From assembly GCF_026340255.1 (NCBI RefSeq), contig NZ_JAPEPJ010000001.1, positions 1,791,001-1,855,000 on the forward strand: 64,000 nucleotides of DNA. The letters are read 5' to 3'. The stretch's first letter is position 1, and each line of letters opens with the position of its first letter. The stretch is from Streptomyces sp. NBC_01408. GTDB taxonomy: Bacteria > Actinomycetota > Actinomycetes > Streptomycetales > Streptomycetaceae. Both the position numbers and the translations under genes were made by a program. Below, piece after piece: positions 49,495 through 57,616 of this stretch. The notes beneath the pieces are model-generated. The model made no database searches, was not told the origin of the DNA, and worked only from the letters and a program-made list of their open reading frames with translations.

Positions 49495-49533
49495 CAGGTG
49501 AGGCACCTACTGTGACAGTAGGTGCCTCACCTG
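49495..49533 (-). terminator. Terminator of tRNA-Pro
   Basis: A perfect 18-bp stem (49495-49512 with 49516-49533) with a 3-base loop, 11 bp from the tRNA 3' end and followed, on the minus strand, by TTTCTG. Confidence 0.88.
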
Positions 49534-49544
49534 GTACTACAGCG

Positions 49545-49618
49545 TCGGGGTGGCGGGATTTGAACCCACGACCTCTTCGTCCCGAACGAAGCGCGCTGCC
49601 AAGCTGCGCTACACCCCG
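49545..49618 (-). tRNA. tRNA-Pro (anticodon CGG)
   Basis: A 74-nt cloverleaf. The acceptor arm is CGGGGTG/CACCCCG, the D arm contains AGCTTGGCAGC, the anticodon arm is CTTCG-TTCGGGA-CGAAG with anticodon CGG, and the T arm contains GTGGGTTCAAATCCCGC. CCA is not encoded. It is followed by a strong terminator. tRNA genes often serve as integration sites, and the small orphan genes at its 3' side fit that, but no att repeat was seen. Confidence 0.97.
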
Positions 49619-49752
49619 ATCGCCGCCTTGCAGCGGTTGCTGTCCTGGCGACATCGATTACTTTAGCGGACCTCTCGCCGGAGACGAAATCCGGTTTTCG
49701 CGGAGGAGGCCCCCCGGGGCCTGTGGAAGGGCGTGGCAGTCGCCGGGCGGCG

Positions 49753-50691
49753 CTAGGCCTTCGGTGTCAGCGTCAGGAGTGTCGCCTCCGGGGGACACGC
49801 GAAGCGGACCGGGGTGAAGCGGTTGGTGCCGCAGCCCGCCGAGACGTGGAGGTAGGCGCGGTGGCCGCCGCTCTCGTGCGTGGAGAGGCCCTTCACCCGC
49901 TTGGTGTCCAGGTCGCAGTTGGTGACCAGGGCGCCGTAGAAGGGGATGCACAGCTGACCGCCGTGCGTGTGCCCGGCGAGGATCAGCGGGTAGCCGTCCG
50001 CCGTGAAGGACTCCAGCGTGCGCAGGTACGGGGCGTGCACCACGGCCATCGAGAAGTCCGCGTCGGCCTCCGGGCCGCCCGCCACCTGCTCGTACCGGTC
50101 CCGCTTGATGTGCGGGTCGTCCAGTCCGGTGAAGGCGAGCTCCATGCCGTCCAGCTTCAGGCGTGCCCGGGTGTTGGTGAGGTTCAGCCAGCCCGCCGTG
50201 TCGAAGGCGTCCCGCAACTCCTCCCACGGGTTGTGGACCGCGCCGACGACCGGCTTGTTCCCGTTCAGCCCGTGTCGGCCCTGGGCCTTCTCCAGCAGGT
50301 AGCGCCCGGGGTTGCGCAGCCGCGGCCCGTAGTAGTCGTTCGACCCGAAGACGTACACGCCGGGGAAGTCCATGAGCGGGCCGAGCGCGTCCAGTACCTC
50401 GGGCGCGCCCTCGGTGTCGGAGAGGTTGTCCCCGGTGTTCACGACGAAGTCGGGGCGCAGCCCGGCCAGGGACTGGAGCCAGGCGCGCTTCTTGCGCTGC
50501 CCGCGGACCATGTGGATGTCCGAGACCTGGAGTATGCGCAGCGGGCGCATCCCCGGGGGCAGGACGGGCACCGTGATCCGGCGCAGGCGGAAGGACCGCG
50601 CCTCGAAACCGGCGGCATAGGCCACTCCCGCTGCCCCCACCGCCGTGATCCCGGCGGCCGCCTTCAGGGGTACTCCGTAACGCGCACGCAT
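49753..50691 (-). CDS. Metallophosphoesterase with N-terminal membrane anchor
   Basis: A 312-residue calcineurin-like phosphoesterase. The metal motifs appear in order: VSDIHM (DxH), NTGDNLSD (GDN), GSNDYYGPR (the GNxD-type Asn), HAPYLRTLE and AGHTHGGQL (GHTH). An N-terminal helix (about residues 8-27, LKAAAGITAVGAAGVAYAAG) probably anchors it in the membrane. Substrate is not evident. It starts the conserved chromosomal block on this side and diverges from the GatB/YqeY gene. Confidence 0.88.
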   Translation of the reverse strand: MRARYGVPLKAAAGITAVGAAGVAYAAGFEARSFRLRRITVPVLPPGMRPLRILQVSDIHMVRGQRKKRAWLQSLAGLRPDFVVNTGDNLSDTEGAPEVLDALGPLMDFPGVYVFGSNDYYGPRLRNPGRYLLEKAQGRHGLNGNKPVVGAVHNPWEELRDAFDTAGWLNLTNTRARLKLDGMELAFTGLDDPHIKRDRYEQVAGGPEADADFSMAVVHAPYLRTLESFTADGYPLILAGHTHGGQLCIPFYGALVTNCDLDTKRVKGLSTHESGGHRAYLHVSAGCGTNRFTPVRFACPPEATLLTLTPKA

Positions 50692-50759
50692 GGCCCCATC
50701 GTCGCAGACCCGGAAAACGGACGGGCGCCAGCGCCCCGGTACCTGGCAGACTCGGGTGC

Positions 50760-51221
50760 ATGACCACGCTGAAGGCCAAGCTCCAGGAAGACCTCACGAC
50801 CGCCATCAGGGCGCGCGACGAACTGCACTCGTCCACGCTGCGCCTGACCCTCTCCGCCATCACCAACGCGGAGGTCGCGGGCAAGGAGGCGCGCGTGCTC
50901 TCCGACGAGGAAGTCCTCAAGGTGATCGCCAAGGAGGCGAAGAAGCGCCGTGAGGCCGCGGAGGCCTTCGCGCAGGGCGGTCGTCCCGAGCAGGCCGCGC
51001 GGGAGACCGCGGAGGGCGAGTTCCTCGACACGTACCTGCCCAAGCAGCTCACCGACGAGGAGCTCACGGCGATCGTGACGCAGGCCGTCGAGGAGGCCAG
51101 GGCGGCGGGCGCCGAGGGGCCGCGGGCCATGGGCGCCGTCATGAAGATCGTGAACCCGAAGGTCGCGGGGCTGGCGGACGGCGGCCGCGTCGCCGCCGTC
51201 GTCAAGCAGCAGCTCGCCTAG
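50760..51221 (+). CDS. GatB/YqeY domain protein
   Basis: A 153-residue protein of the YqeY family: TTLKAKLQEDLTTAIRARDE, KVIAKEAKKRREAAEAFAQG, EFLDTYLPKQLTDEEL and GAVMKIVNPKVAGLADG. The YqeY domain is shared with the tail of the tRNA-dependent amidotransferase subunit GatB; the stand-alone proteins have no settled function. It ends at the 50-bp palindromic terminator shared with the PBP gene. Confidence 0.92.
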   Translation: MTTLKAKLQEDLTTAIRARDELHSSTLRLTLSAITNAEVAGKEARVLSDEEVLKVIAKEAKKRREAAEAFAQGGRPEQAARETAEGEFLDTYLPKQLTDEELTAIVTQAVEEARAAGAEGPRAMGAVMKIVNPKVAGLADGGRVAAVVKQQLA

Positions 51222-51280
51222 CCGCAGCTCGCCGAGCGGCAGCCTTTCGCGCCGCTGCTTTCCCAGAAGTCCAGAAGTCC

Positions 51281-51330
51281 AGAAGTGGGGAGGGCCCCAG
51301 CCGGATCCGGCTGGGGCCCTCCCCACTTCT
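51281..51330. terminator. 50-bp perfect palindrome, bidirectional terminator
   Basis: The arm 51281-51305 is the exact reverse complement of 51306-51330: 25 bp per arm with no spacer. It lies between the convergent YqeY and PBP genes. A further AGAAGTCC direct repeat precedes it. Confidence 0.9.
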
Positions 51331-51355
51331 CTGCTGGTGCTCTGGTGCTGGTCCT

Positions 51356-53668
51356 CTAGTCCTCGTCGCGTCCGCCGATGAGGCCCGGGAACCCCGGGAA
51401 CTGGCCCGGGTCCTCCGGGTCGTCCCCGGTGCCGCCCGTGCTGCCGCCGGTGGCTCCCACGGTGGTCCCGGCGGCCGTCTGCCCGCCGGGGCGTCCGCCG
51501 GGCTTGCCGTCGCCGCCCGGCTTGCCCGGCTTCGCGGGCCGGCTCGGGCTCGTGGTGGGCCGGCCGCCGTTGCTGCCGGCGCCCGGGACCACCGGATCCG
51601 GGATGCTGACCGTGGTGAAGACGGGGGCCTCGCGCCCGGCCAGCGCGCCCGTGACCGCGTCCTTCCAGATCGGACCGGGCAGACCGCCGCCGAAGACCTT
51701 GTCGTAGTTCTTGCCGCCGATCTCGATGTTCTCCATCGAGATCTTCTTCGCGCCGCCCGAGCCGACCCACACCGCGCCGGAGATGTTCGGGGTGTAGCCC
51801 ACGAACCAGGCGTTGTGGCGGGAGTCCGTCGTACCGGTCTTGCCCGCGTTGTCGCGGTCGGTCAGGCCGGCCCGCTCACCGGTACCGGAGTCGACCACCC
51901 CGCGCAGCAGGGTGTTGACGGTGTCCGCCGTGGTCTGCGACATCGCCCGGTCGCACTTGGACTTCGGCACCGCGAGCGCCTTGCCGTGCGCGTCGGTGAT
52001 CGACTCGATGGCGACCGGGGTGCAGTAGACCCCGCGGTTGGCGAAGGTGGCGTACGCGTTGGCCATCGTCAGGGGGGACAGCTCGGCGGAGCCGAGCGCG
52101 ATGGACGGCGCCTCGGGCAGCTTGGTGCCGGCAGCCGGGACGACGCCGAGCTTCTGCGTCATCTCGATCACCGGGCAGAGCCCGATCTCGCCGATCATCT
52201 CGACGAAGTAGGTGTTGATGGACTTCTCCATCGCCGTCCTCAGCGCGTACGGACCGATCTCGTCCTCGGTCTCGTTCTCCGCCGTCGCGAGCTTCCCGTT
52301 CTCCGGCAGGTTCACCCACTGGCTGCCGTCGCACTTCGGGATCGGGCTCGGGTAGTCCATCTTGTTCGGCGCCCCGTACACCTTCGTGGGCGGCATGCCC
52401 CGCTCCAGCGCCGCGGCCGCGATGAACGGCTTGAAGGTGGAGCCGACCTGGAAGCCGAAGTTCGAGCCGCCCACCCGCTTGTCGACGGAGTAGTTGATCA
52501 CCGTCTCGTTCTTCCCGAAGCCGTACGGCTTGGACTGACCCATCGCCAGTACCCGTCCGGTGCCCGGCTGGACCATGGTCACGGCCGTGGAGATCGAGTC
52601 CTCCTGGTAGACGTGGTCCTTGATCGACTCGTTCGCCGCGTCCTGCGACTGCGGGTCGAGGGTCGTGCGTACCGTCAGACCGCCCTGGTTCCAGACCTTC
52701 GCCCGCTCCTCGCGCGTCTTGCCGAAGGCCGCTTCGGTAAGGAAGGAGTTCTTCACGTAGTCACAGAAGAACCCGGCGCCCTTGACCGCGGTGATGCAGC
52801 CGTTCTTCGGCTTGGTCACCTTCAGGGTGACCGGCTTCGCCTTCGCCGCGTCCGCCTCCGCCTGCGAGACGTCCTTGATGTCGGCCATCCGCTGGAGGAC
52901 GAGGTTGCGGCGCTTCATCGCCTCCTGCGTGTCGTTCACCGGGTCGTAGCGGCTCGGCGACTGCACGAGGCCCGCCAGCAGCGCGGACTCCTCCAGGGCC
53001 AGGTCCTTGGCCGGCTTGCTGAAGTAGCGCTGGGCCGCGGATTCGATTCCGTAGGCCTGCTGGCCGAAGAAGGTGATGTTGAGGTAGTTCTCGAGGATCT
53101 TCTTCTTCCCGAGCTCCTCCTCGACCTGGATCGCGTACTTGAGCTCGCGGATCTTGCGGCCGAGGCTCTTCTCCTGGGCCTCGCGGACCTTGGTCTCGTC
53201 GTCGCCGGCTTCCTCGACGAACACGTTCTTCACGTACTGCTGCGTGAGCGTGGAGGCGCCCTGTGCGGCGCCGCCCTCCTGCGCGTTGCGGTTGACCGCG
53301 CGCAGGATGCCCTTGAGGTCGACCGCGCCGTGCTCGTAGAAACGAGAGTCCTCGATCGCGACGATTGCCTTCTGCATGTACGGGGAGATCGCCGTGAGCG
53401 GGACCACCTGCCGGTCGCGTGAATAGACGGTGGCGATCAAGCCACCCTCCGCGTCCAGAATCGTGGTCCGCTGGCTCAGCGGCGGAGTCTTGAGATTGGC
53501 CGGGATCTCATCGAATCCCTCGACCGTGCCCTTGGCCGCCAGCCCCAGGGCGCCTGCGGCCGGAATCGCCATGCCGGCCAGCACAACTCCGGAGAGAACG
53601 GACACCCCGAGGAACTTGGCGGCCTGCTGGCTCCCCGTGAGCCCGCCGCCCGAGCGCTTCTTTCCCAT
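51356..53668 (-). CDS. Class A penicillin-binding protein (bifunctional PBP1a-type)
   Basis: A 770-residue peptidoglycan synthase. A membrane anchor (about residues 17-43) is followed by a glycosyltransferase domain with AIEDSRFYEHGAVDLKGIL and TLTQQYVKN. The transpeptidase domain has GSTFKPF (SxxK), SIN (SxN) and KTGTT (KTG). The last 90 residues are a Pro/Gly/Thr-rich extracellular tail (PTTSPSRPAKPGKPGG). It polymerises and cross-links cell-wall glycan at the outer face. It diverges from wblA across a 397-bp region, as I recall for other Streptomyces. Confidence 0.95.
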   Translation of the reverse strand: MGKKRSGGGLTGSQQAAKFLGVSVLSGVVLAGMAIPAAGALGLAAKGTVEGFDEIPANLKTPPLSQRTTILDAEGGLIATVYSRDRQVVPLTAISPYMQKAIVAIEDSRFYEHGAVDLKGILRAVNRNAQEGGAAQGASTLTQQYVKNVFVEEAGDDETKVREAQEKSLGRKIRELKYAIQVEEELGKKKILENYLNITFFGQQAYGIESAAQRYFSKPAKDLALEESALLAGLVQSPSRYDPVNDTQEAMKRRNLVLQRMADIKDVSQAEADAAKAKPVTLKVTKPKNGCITAVKGAGFFCDYVKNSFLTEAAFGKTREERAKVWNQGGLTVRTTLDPQSQDAANESIKDHVYQEDSISTAVTMVQPGTGRVLAMGQSKPYGFGKNETVINYSVDKRVGGSNFGFQVGSTFKPFIAAAALERGMPPTKVYGAPNKMDYPSPIPKCDGSQWVNLPENGKLATAENETEDEIGPYALRTAMEKSINTYFVEMIGEIGLCPVIEMTQKLGVVPAAGTKLPEAPSIALGSAELSPLTMANAYATFANRGVYCTPVAIESITDAHGKALAVPKSKCDRAMSQTTADTVNTLLRGVVDSGTGERAGLTDRDNAGKTGTTDSRHNAWFVGYTPNISGAVWVGSGGAKKISMENIEIGGKNYDKVFGGGLPGPIWKDAVTGALAGREAPVFTTVSIPDPVVPGAGSNGGRPTTSPSRPAKPGKPGGDGKPGGRPGGQTAAGTTVGATGGSTGGTGDDPEDPGQFPGFPGLIGGRDED

Positions 53669-54065
53669 GGAGGGCAGCCTACGTTCTCATTCGCCGGACA
53701 CGCGCGAATGCCTTGGCCTAAGCTGTCCCCAACTGTCACAGCAGTGCGGTCCGACATCAACCCCGCGGCTTGATTTTCACCCTTCCCGAATGGGGTGGAC
53801 TCATGTCCGAATCTCGCCGCCCGCTCTGACCGCACCATGCCGACGCCTTACCGATTCCATCCGAATTGCCGGAATGGTCGGGCATGTCGCCGGATCACTC
53901 CGTCGGGTGATCTGCCGCTTACCCATAGTCCGTTCGGACCATTCAAGATTGGGCCCGTCGGGGGTGTTGCGCCGTGCTCGCCTTCCGTAACGTCCTCAAC
54001 TGGCAGCGGTGAATATGCCGCTACCGCCGTGGGGGAGCCTCGATTCGGGAGAGGACGGCGCCGGG
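53669..54065. other. 397-bp divergent region upstream of wblA and the PBP gene
   Basis: I see no gene here. It is less GC-rich than its surroundings and must hold both promoters. Near the wblA start, GGCAGCGG and GCCGCTACC (54002-54028) form an imperfect inverted repeat that could be an operator or leader hairpin. A long wblA leader is likely. Confidence 0.55.
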
Positions 54066-54416
54066 ATGGGCTGGGTTACCGACTGGAGTGCGCAGGCAGC
54101 CTGCCGCACTACCGATCCGGATGAACTGTTCGTACAAGGAGCAGCACAGAACAGGGCCAAGGCGGTGTGCACCGGTTGTCCGGTGCGGACCGAATGCCTG
54201 GCCGACGCGCTCGACAATCGTGTCGAGTTCGGTGTGTGGGGCGGAATGACCGAGCGGGAACGACGTGCGCTGCTGCGCCGGCGTCCCACCGTCACCTCGT
54301 GGCGACGGCTGCTCGAAACCGCCCGCACGGAGTACGAGCGCAGTACGGGCATCCTCACCATGGATGCCGACACGGAGGTCGACGTTCCGTACGAGACGTA
54401 CGCGGCAGCCGGGTAA
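54066..54416 (+). CDS. wblA: WhiB-family regulator, WblA type
   Basis: A 116-residue WhiB-like iron-sulfur protein. The four cluster cysteines are in QAACRTT, AVCTGCPVRTECLADA; the WhiB turn is VEFGVWGGMTERER, followed by a basic RRALLRRRPTVTSWRRLL segment. WblA acts as a global switch in Streptomyces development and often restrains antibiotic production. Identity as WblA rests on sequence recall and on the neighbours (PBP on one side, two ArsA-like ATPases on the other). I use the ATG at 54066 (MGWVTDWSAQ); an ATG at 54009 would add 19 poorly conserved-looking residues. Confidence 0.88.
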   Translation: MGWVTDWSAQAACRTTDPDELFVQGAAQNRAKAVCTGCPVRTECLADALDNRVEFGVWGGMTERERRALLRRRPTVTSWRRLLETARTEYERSTGILTMDADTEVDVPYETYAAAG

Positions 54417-54445
54417 CCACCCGCGCGCCACGTCGTACGAAACGC

Positions 54446-55774
54446 CTACGCTCCGGCCGGAACCCCGGCCGCGAGTCGTTCTCCGATGGCCCGAAGCCCG
54501 GCGAGGTCGTGCACATCGCCGGGCAGGGCGGCCACCGCGGCCACCGCCACTTCGGGATGCAGTGAGGTGAAGCGGTCGCGGGTGCGCTGCTCACGCGCGA
54601 TCACCTGCATCCGTTCCGCGTGCAGGCGAAGCAGTCCTGCCGTGATCGCGTCCACCGCGGTCTCGTTCAGCGCGGTCTCGTTCAGCGTGATCTCGTCCAA
54701 AGTGATCTCGTCCACGTCGGCCGTGAGGCCTTCCGTGCTGGGGGAGCCGGTCTCGGGGGAGCCCGCGGCCGAGTCACGAAGTCCAGCTTTCCCGGACTCC
54801 TGATCGACAATGCGGCGCTCTTCAAGATTCTCTGCGGCGGCCAACGCCCGTTCGGCGGACAGCTGGTCGGCGCCGCTCCCGTGGACCCTGTTGAGCACCA
54901 GCCCGGCCAGCGGCATGCCCTCGGCAGCCAGCCGCTCCACGAAGTAGGCCGCCTCGCGCAGGGCGTCCGGCTCGGGCGCCGCGACCACCAGGAAGGCCGT
55001 ACCGGGAGCCTGGAGCAGCTGGAAGGTCGCGTCCGCGCGGGTGCGGAACCCGCCGAACATCGTGTCCATCGCGGCCACGAAGGTCTGCACGTCCTTCAGC
55101 AGCGAGGCGCCCATCAGTTTGCTGAGGGTGCCCGTCATCATCGACATGCCGACATTGAGGAACTTCATCCCCGCCCGGCCGCCCACCTTCGCCGGAGCCA
55201 TGAGCACCCGGATGAACTTCCCGTCCAGGAAGGACCCGAGCCGTTTCGGCGCGTCCAGGAAGTCCAGCGCGGACCGGCTCGGCGGGGTGTCGACGATGAT
55301 CAGGTCCCAGTCGTCCCGGGCCCGCAATTGGCCCAGCTTCTCCATCGCCATGTACTCCTGCGTGCCCGCGAAGCCGGCCGACAGGGACTGGTAGAAGGGG
55401 TTCGCCAGGATGGCCCGGGCCCGCTCGCCGTCCGCGTGCGCCTCGACGATCTCGTCGAAGGTCCGCTTCATGTCCAGCATCATGGCGTGCAGTTGACCGC
55501 CGTCCGCGCCCACGCCCACGACCTCGCGCGGGGTGTTGTCCAGCGAGTCGATGCCCATCGACTGCGCGAGCCGCCGCGCCGGGTCGATGGTGAGCACGAC
55601 CGCCTTCCGCCCGCGCTCTGCCGCCCGTACGCCCAGTGCCGCGGCCGTGGTGGTCTTGCCGACCCCGCCCGCCCCGCAGCACACGATGATCCGGTTCCCC
55701 GGGTCGTCCAGCAGCCGGTCGACCGCCAGCCACGGCGGAGTGTCCAGCCCCATGGTGTCCACCCCCTCGCTCAT
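54446..55774 (-). CDS. ArsA-like ATPase 2
   Basis: A 442-residue ArsA/GET3-like ATPase: P-loop GAGGVGKTTTAAALG, switch regions VLTIDPARRLAQSMGID and IIVDTPPSRSALDFLDAPKR. Actinobacterial pairs of such proteins lie beside wblA; their cargo is unknown and arsenic resistance is unlikely, as no arsB/arsC is near. The ATG overlaps the stop of the first ATPase gene (ATGA). Residues near 353-378 are a repeat of five-residue units (DEITLDEITLNETALNETAV) coded by five 15-bp units at 54642-54716. Confidence 0.88.
   Translation of the reverse strand: MSEGVDTMGLDTPPWLAVDRLLDDPGNRIIVCCGAGGVGKTTTAAALGVRAAERGRKAVVLTIDPARRLAQSMGIDSLDNTPREVVGVGADGGQLHAMMLDMKRTFDEIVEAHADGERARAILANPFYQSLSAGFAGTQEYMAMEKLGQLRARDDWDLIIVDTPPSRSALDFLDAPKRLGSFLDGKFIRVLMAPAKVGGRAGMKFLNVGMSMMTGTLSKLMGASLLKDVQTFVAAMDTMFGGFRTRADATFQLLQAPGTAFLVVAAPEPDALREAAYFVERLAAEGMPLAGLVLNRVHGSGADQLSAERALAAAENLEERRIVDQESGKAGLRDSAAGSPETGSPSTEGLTADVDEITLDEITLNETALNETAVDAITAGLLRLHAERMQVIAREQRTRDRFTSLHPEVAVAAVAALPGDVHDLAGLRAIGERLAAGVPAGA
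54642..54716. repeat. Five 15-bp tandem units inside the ArsA-like gene
   Basis: Units of 15 bp, for example GCGGTCTCGTTCAGC twice in a row, keep the frame and encode acidic/hydrophobic five-residue repeats. They lie in a linker before the last helical segment, so length changes should be tolerated. Confidence 0.7.
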
Positions 55775-56754
55775 TCGGCCACCGACTGCTTGCGCAGGTC
55801 CTTGGCCAGCGCGTACAGCCCGGCCAGGTCCACCCCCGTGCCGAGCAGGGGGAGTTCGTACGTCGGCACCCGCAGCCCCTTCAGTACGGCGCGCTGCGCG
55901 CGCTCCAGCTCCACCCGGCTCGCGTGCTCCGCGGCCTGGTCGAGCAGCGGCTCCACCAGCCGTTCTGCCAGCCCGCCCCGCCGGGCCCCGCCGAGGCCCG
56001 CCCGGGACAGGGCCTTGGCCACCTCCGCGCGGTGGCCGTCGGCCGCGGCGCGCAGGGTGTCCTCGTCCAAGTGGTGCGGCCGGACCATGTTGACCACGAC
56101 CCGACCCACCGGAAGCCCGGCCTCCGTCAGCTCCGCGATACCGTCCGCGGTCTCCTGGACGGGCATCTCCTCCAGCAGCGTGACCAGGTGGACGGCCGTC
56201 TCGGGGGACTTGAGCACCTTCATCACGGCCTGGGCCTGGTTGTGGATCGGCCCGAACCGGGCCAGCCCCGCCACCTCGTCGTTGACGTTCAGGAACCGGG
56301 TGATCCGCCCGGTCGGCGGCGCGTCCATGATCACGTGGTCGTAGACGAACCGTCCGGCCTTGTCCTTGCGCCGTACCGCCTCGCACGCCTTGCCGGTCAG
56401 CAGGACGTCCCGCAGCCCGGGCGCGATGGTCGTCGCGAAGTCGATGGCGCCGAGCTTCTTGAGGGCGCGTCCGGCCGAGCCGAGCTTGTAGAACATCTGG
56501 AGGTAGTCCAGCAGCGCCCGTTCGGCGTCGATGGCGAGCGCGAAGACCTCACCGCCCCCGCCGGGCGCCACGGCGATCTTCCGCTCCTCGTAGGGGAGTG
56601 CCTCGGCGCCGAAGAGCTGCGCGAGCCCCTGCCTGCCCTCGACCTCCACCAGTAGAGTCCGCCTGCCCTCGCGTGCGAGGGCGAGCGCGAGTGCCGCGGC
56701 GACCGTGGTCTTGCCGGTGCCGCCCTTGCCGCTGACCACCTGGAGCCTGCTCAC
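55771..56754 (-). CDS. ArsA-like ATPase 1
   Basis: A 327-residue P-loop ATPase of the ArsA/MinD type. It has SGKGGTGKTTVAAALALALA at its start, LLVEVEGRQGLAQLFG, and HVIMDAPPTGRITRFLNV. Compared with partner 2 the P-loop and switch regions differ, so the two may form a heterodimer rather than being simple duplicates. It reads from a GTG at 56754, divergent from the DUF4177 gene, and overlaps partner 2 by ATGA. Confidence 0.88.
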   Translation of the reverse strand: MSRLQVVSGKGGTGKTTVAAALALALAREGRRTLLVEVEGRQGLAQLFGAEALPYEERKIAVAPGGGGEVFALAIDAERALLDYLQMFYKLGSAGRALKKLGAIDFATTIAPGLRDVLLTGKACEAVRRKDKAGRFVYDHVIMDAPPTGRITRFLNVNDEVAGLARFGPIHNQAQAVMKVLKSPETAVHLVTLLEEMPVQETADGIAELTEAGLPVGRVVVNMVRPHHLDEDTLRAAADGHRAEVAKALSRAGLGGARRGGLAERLVEPLLDQAAEHASRVELERAQRAVLKGLRVPTYELPLLGTGVDLAGLYALAKDLRKQSVAE

Positions 56755-56826
56755 AGCGTCCGAGCCTAACCACTCGCCTCTCGGGGCGCGCATGAGGCCC
56801 GCACGAGAGGTACTACCCTCGCTCCC

Positions 56827-56988
56827 ATGACCAAGAAGTTCGAATACGCGACCGTCCCCCTGCTGGTCCACGCCACCAAGCAGATCCTGGACACCTGGGG
56901 CGAGGACGGCTGGGAGCTCGTCCAGGTCGTGCCCGGGCCGAACAACCCCGAGCAGCTCGTGGCCTACCTCAAGCGGGAGAAGGCATGA
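56827..56988 (+). CDS. DUF4177 family small protein
   Basis: A 53-residue protein, MTKKFEYATVPLLVHATKQI at its start and then DTWGEDGWELVQVVPGPN. The FEYxTVPLL and GWELVQV pattern is that of DUF4177. Function unknown. It is coupled to the RidA gene by an ATGA overlap (56985-56988). Confidence 0.8.
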   Translation: MTKKFEYATVPLLVHATKQILDTWGEDGWELVQVVPGPNNPEQLVAYLKREKA

Positions 56989-57458
56989 GCGGCGCCGTCG
57001 AGGCGAAGCTGGCCGCACTCGGCCTGACCCTCCCCGAGGTCGTCCCGCCGCTGGCCACCTACCAGCCGGCCGTGCGCTCGGGCGTGTACGTGTACACCGC
57101 GGGCCAGCTCCCGATGGTCAAGGGCAGCCTGCCGGTCACGGGCAAGGTCGGCGCCGAGGTCTCGGCGGAGCAGGCCAAGGAACTGGCCGCGACCTGCGCG
57201 CTGAACGCCCTGGCCGCCGTCAAGTCGGTGATCGGCGACCTCGACAAGATCGCGCGTGTCGTGAAGGTCGTCGGCTTCATCGCCTCGGCCCCCGACTTCA
57301 CCGGCCAGCCGGGTGTGCTCAACGGCGCCAGTGAACTCCTCGGCGCCGTCCTCGGCGACAAGGGCGTCCACGCCCGCAGCGCGGTCGGCGTGGCGGTCCT
57401 CCCGCTGGACGCCCCGGTCGAGATCGAGATCCAGGTCGAGCTGGTGGCAGGAGCCTGA
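56985..57458 (+). CDS. RidA family protein
   Basis: A 157-residue member of the YjgF/YER057c/UK114 family: YTAGQLPMVKGSLPVTGKVG, LNALAAVKSVIGDLDKIARV, and VGVAVLPLDAPVEIEIQVEL at the C-terminus. RidA proteins hydrolyse reactive enamine/imine intermediates; this longer branch (with a 20-residue N-terminal helix) often lacks the canonical catalytic Arg, and here the matching segment reads HARSAVGVAVLPLDAPVEIE, so deaminase activity is uncertain. A 12-bp terminator follows at 57472-57499. Confidence 0.88.
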   Translation: MSGAVEAKLAALGLTLPEVVPPLATYQPAVRSGVYVYTAGQLPMVKGSLPVTGKVGAEVSAEQAKELAATCALNALAAVKSVIGDLDKIARVVKVVGFIASAPDFTGQPGVLNGASELLGAVLGDKGVHARSAVGVAVLPLDAPVEIEIQVELVAGA

Positions 57459-57471
57459 GCCTCTGCTCACC

Positions 57472-57499
57472 GGAGGGGCTGGACTGATCCAGCCCCTCC
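57472..57499 (+). terminator. Terminator after the RidA gene
   Basis: Perfect 12-bp stem (57472-57483 with 57488-57499) and a CTGA loop. Its right arm overlaps the start of the dispersed GGCGTTTGAGG element. Confidence 0.8.
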
Positions 57500-57515
57500 G
57501 GCGTTTGAGGAGCGG
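57489..57515. repeat. Dispersed CCGGCGTTTGAGG element, copy 2
   Basis: AGCCCCTCCGGCGTTTGAGG followed by AGCGGGG. It shares its core with the copies at 29537 and 60606. Confidence 0.75.
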
Positions 57516-57616
57516 GGTCTGGGCGGAGCCCCAGGAGGCCGGGCCGCAGGGTCCTGTGAGGCCCCCCGCGCCGGGTGACCCTCGAACATCGGGCCGGATG
57601 GCCGTAGCATCCCGCC

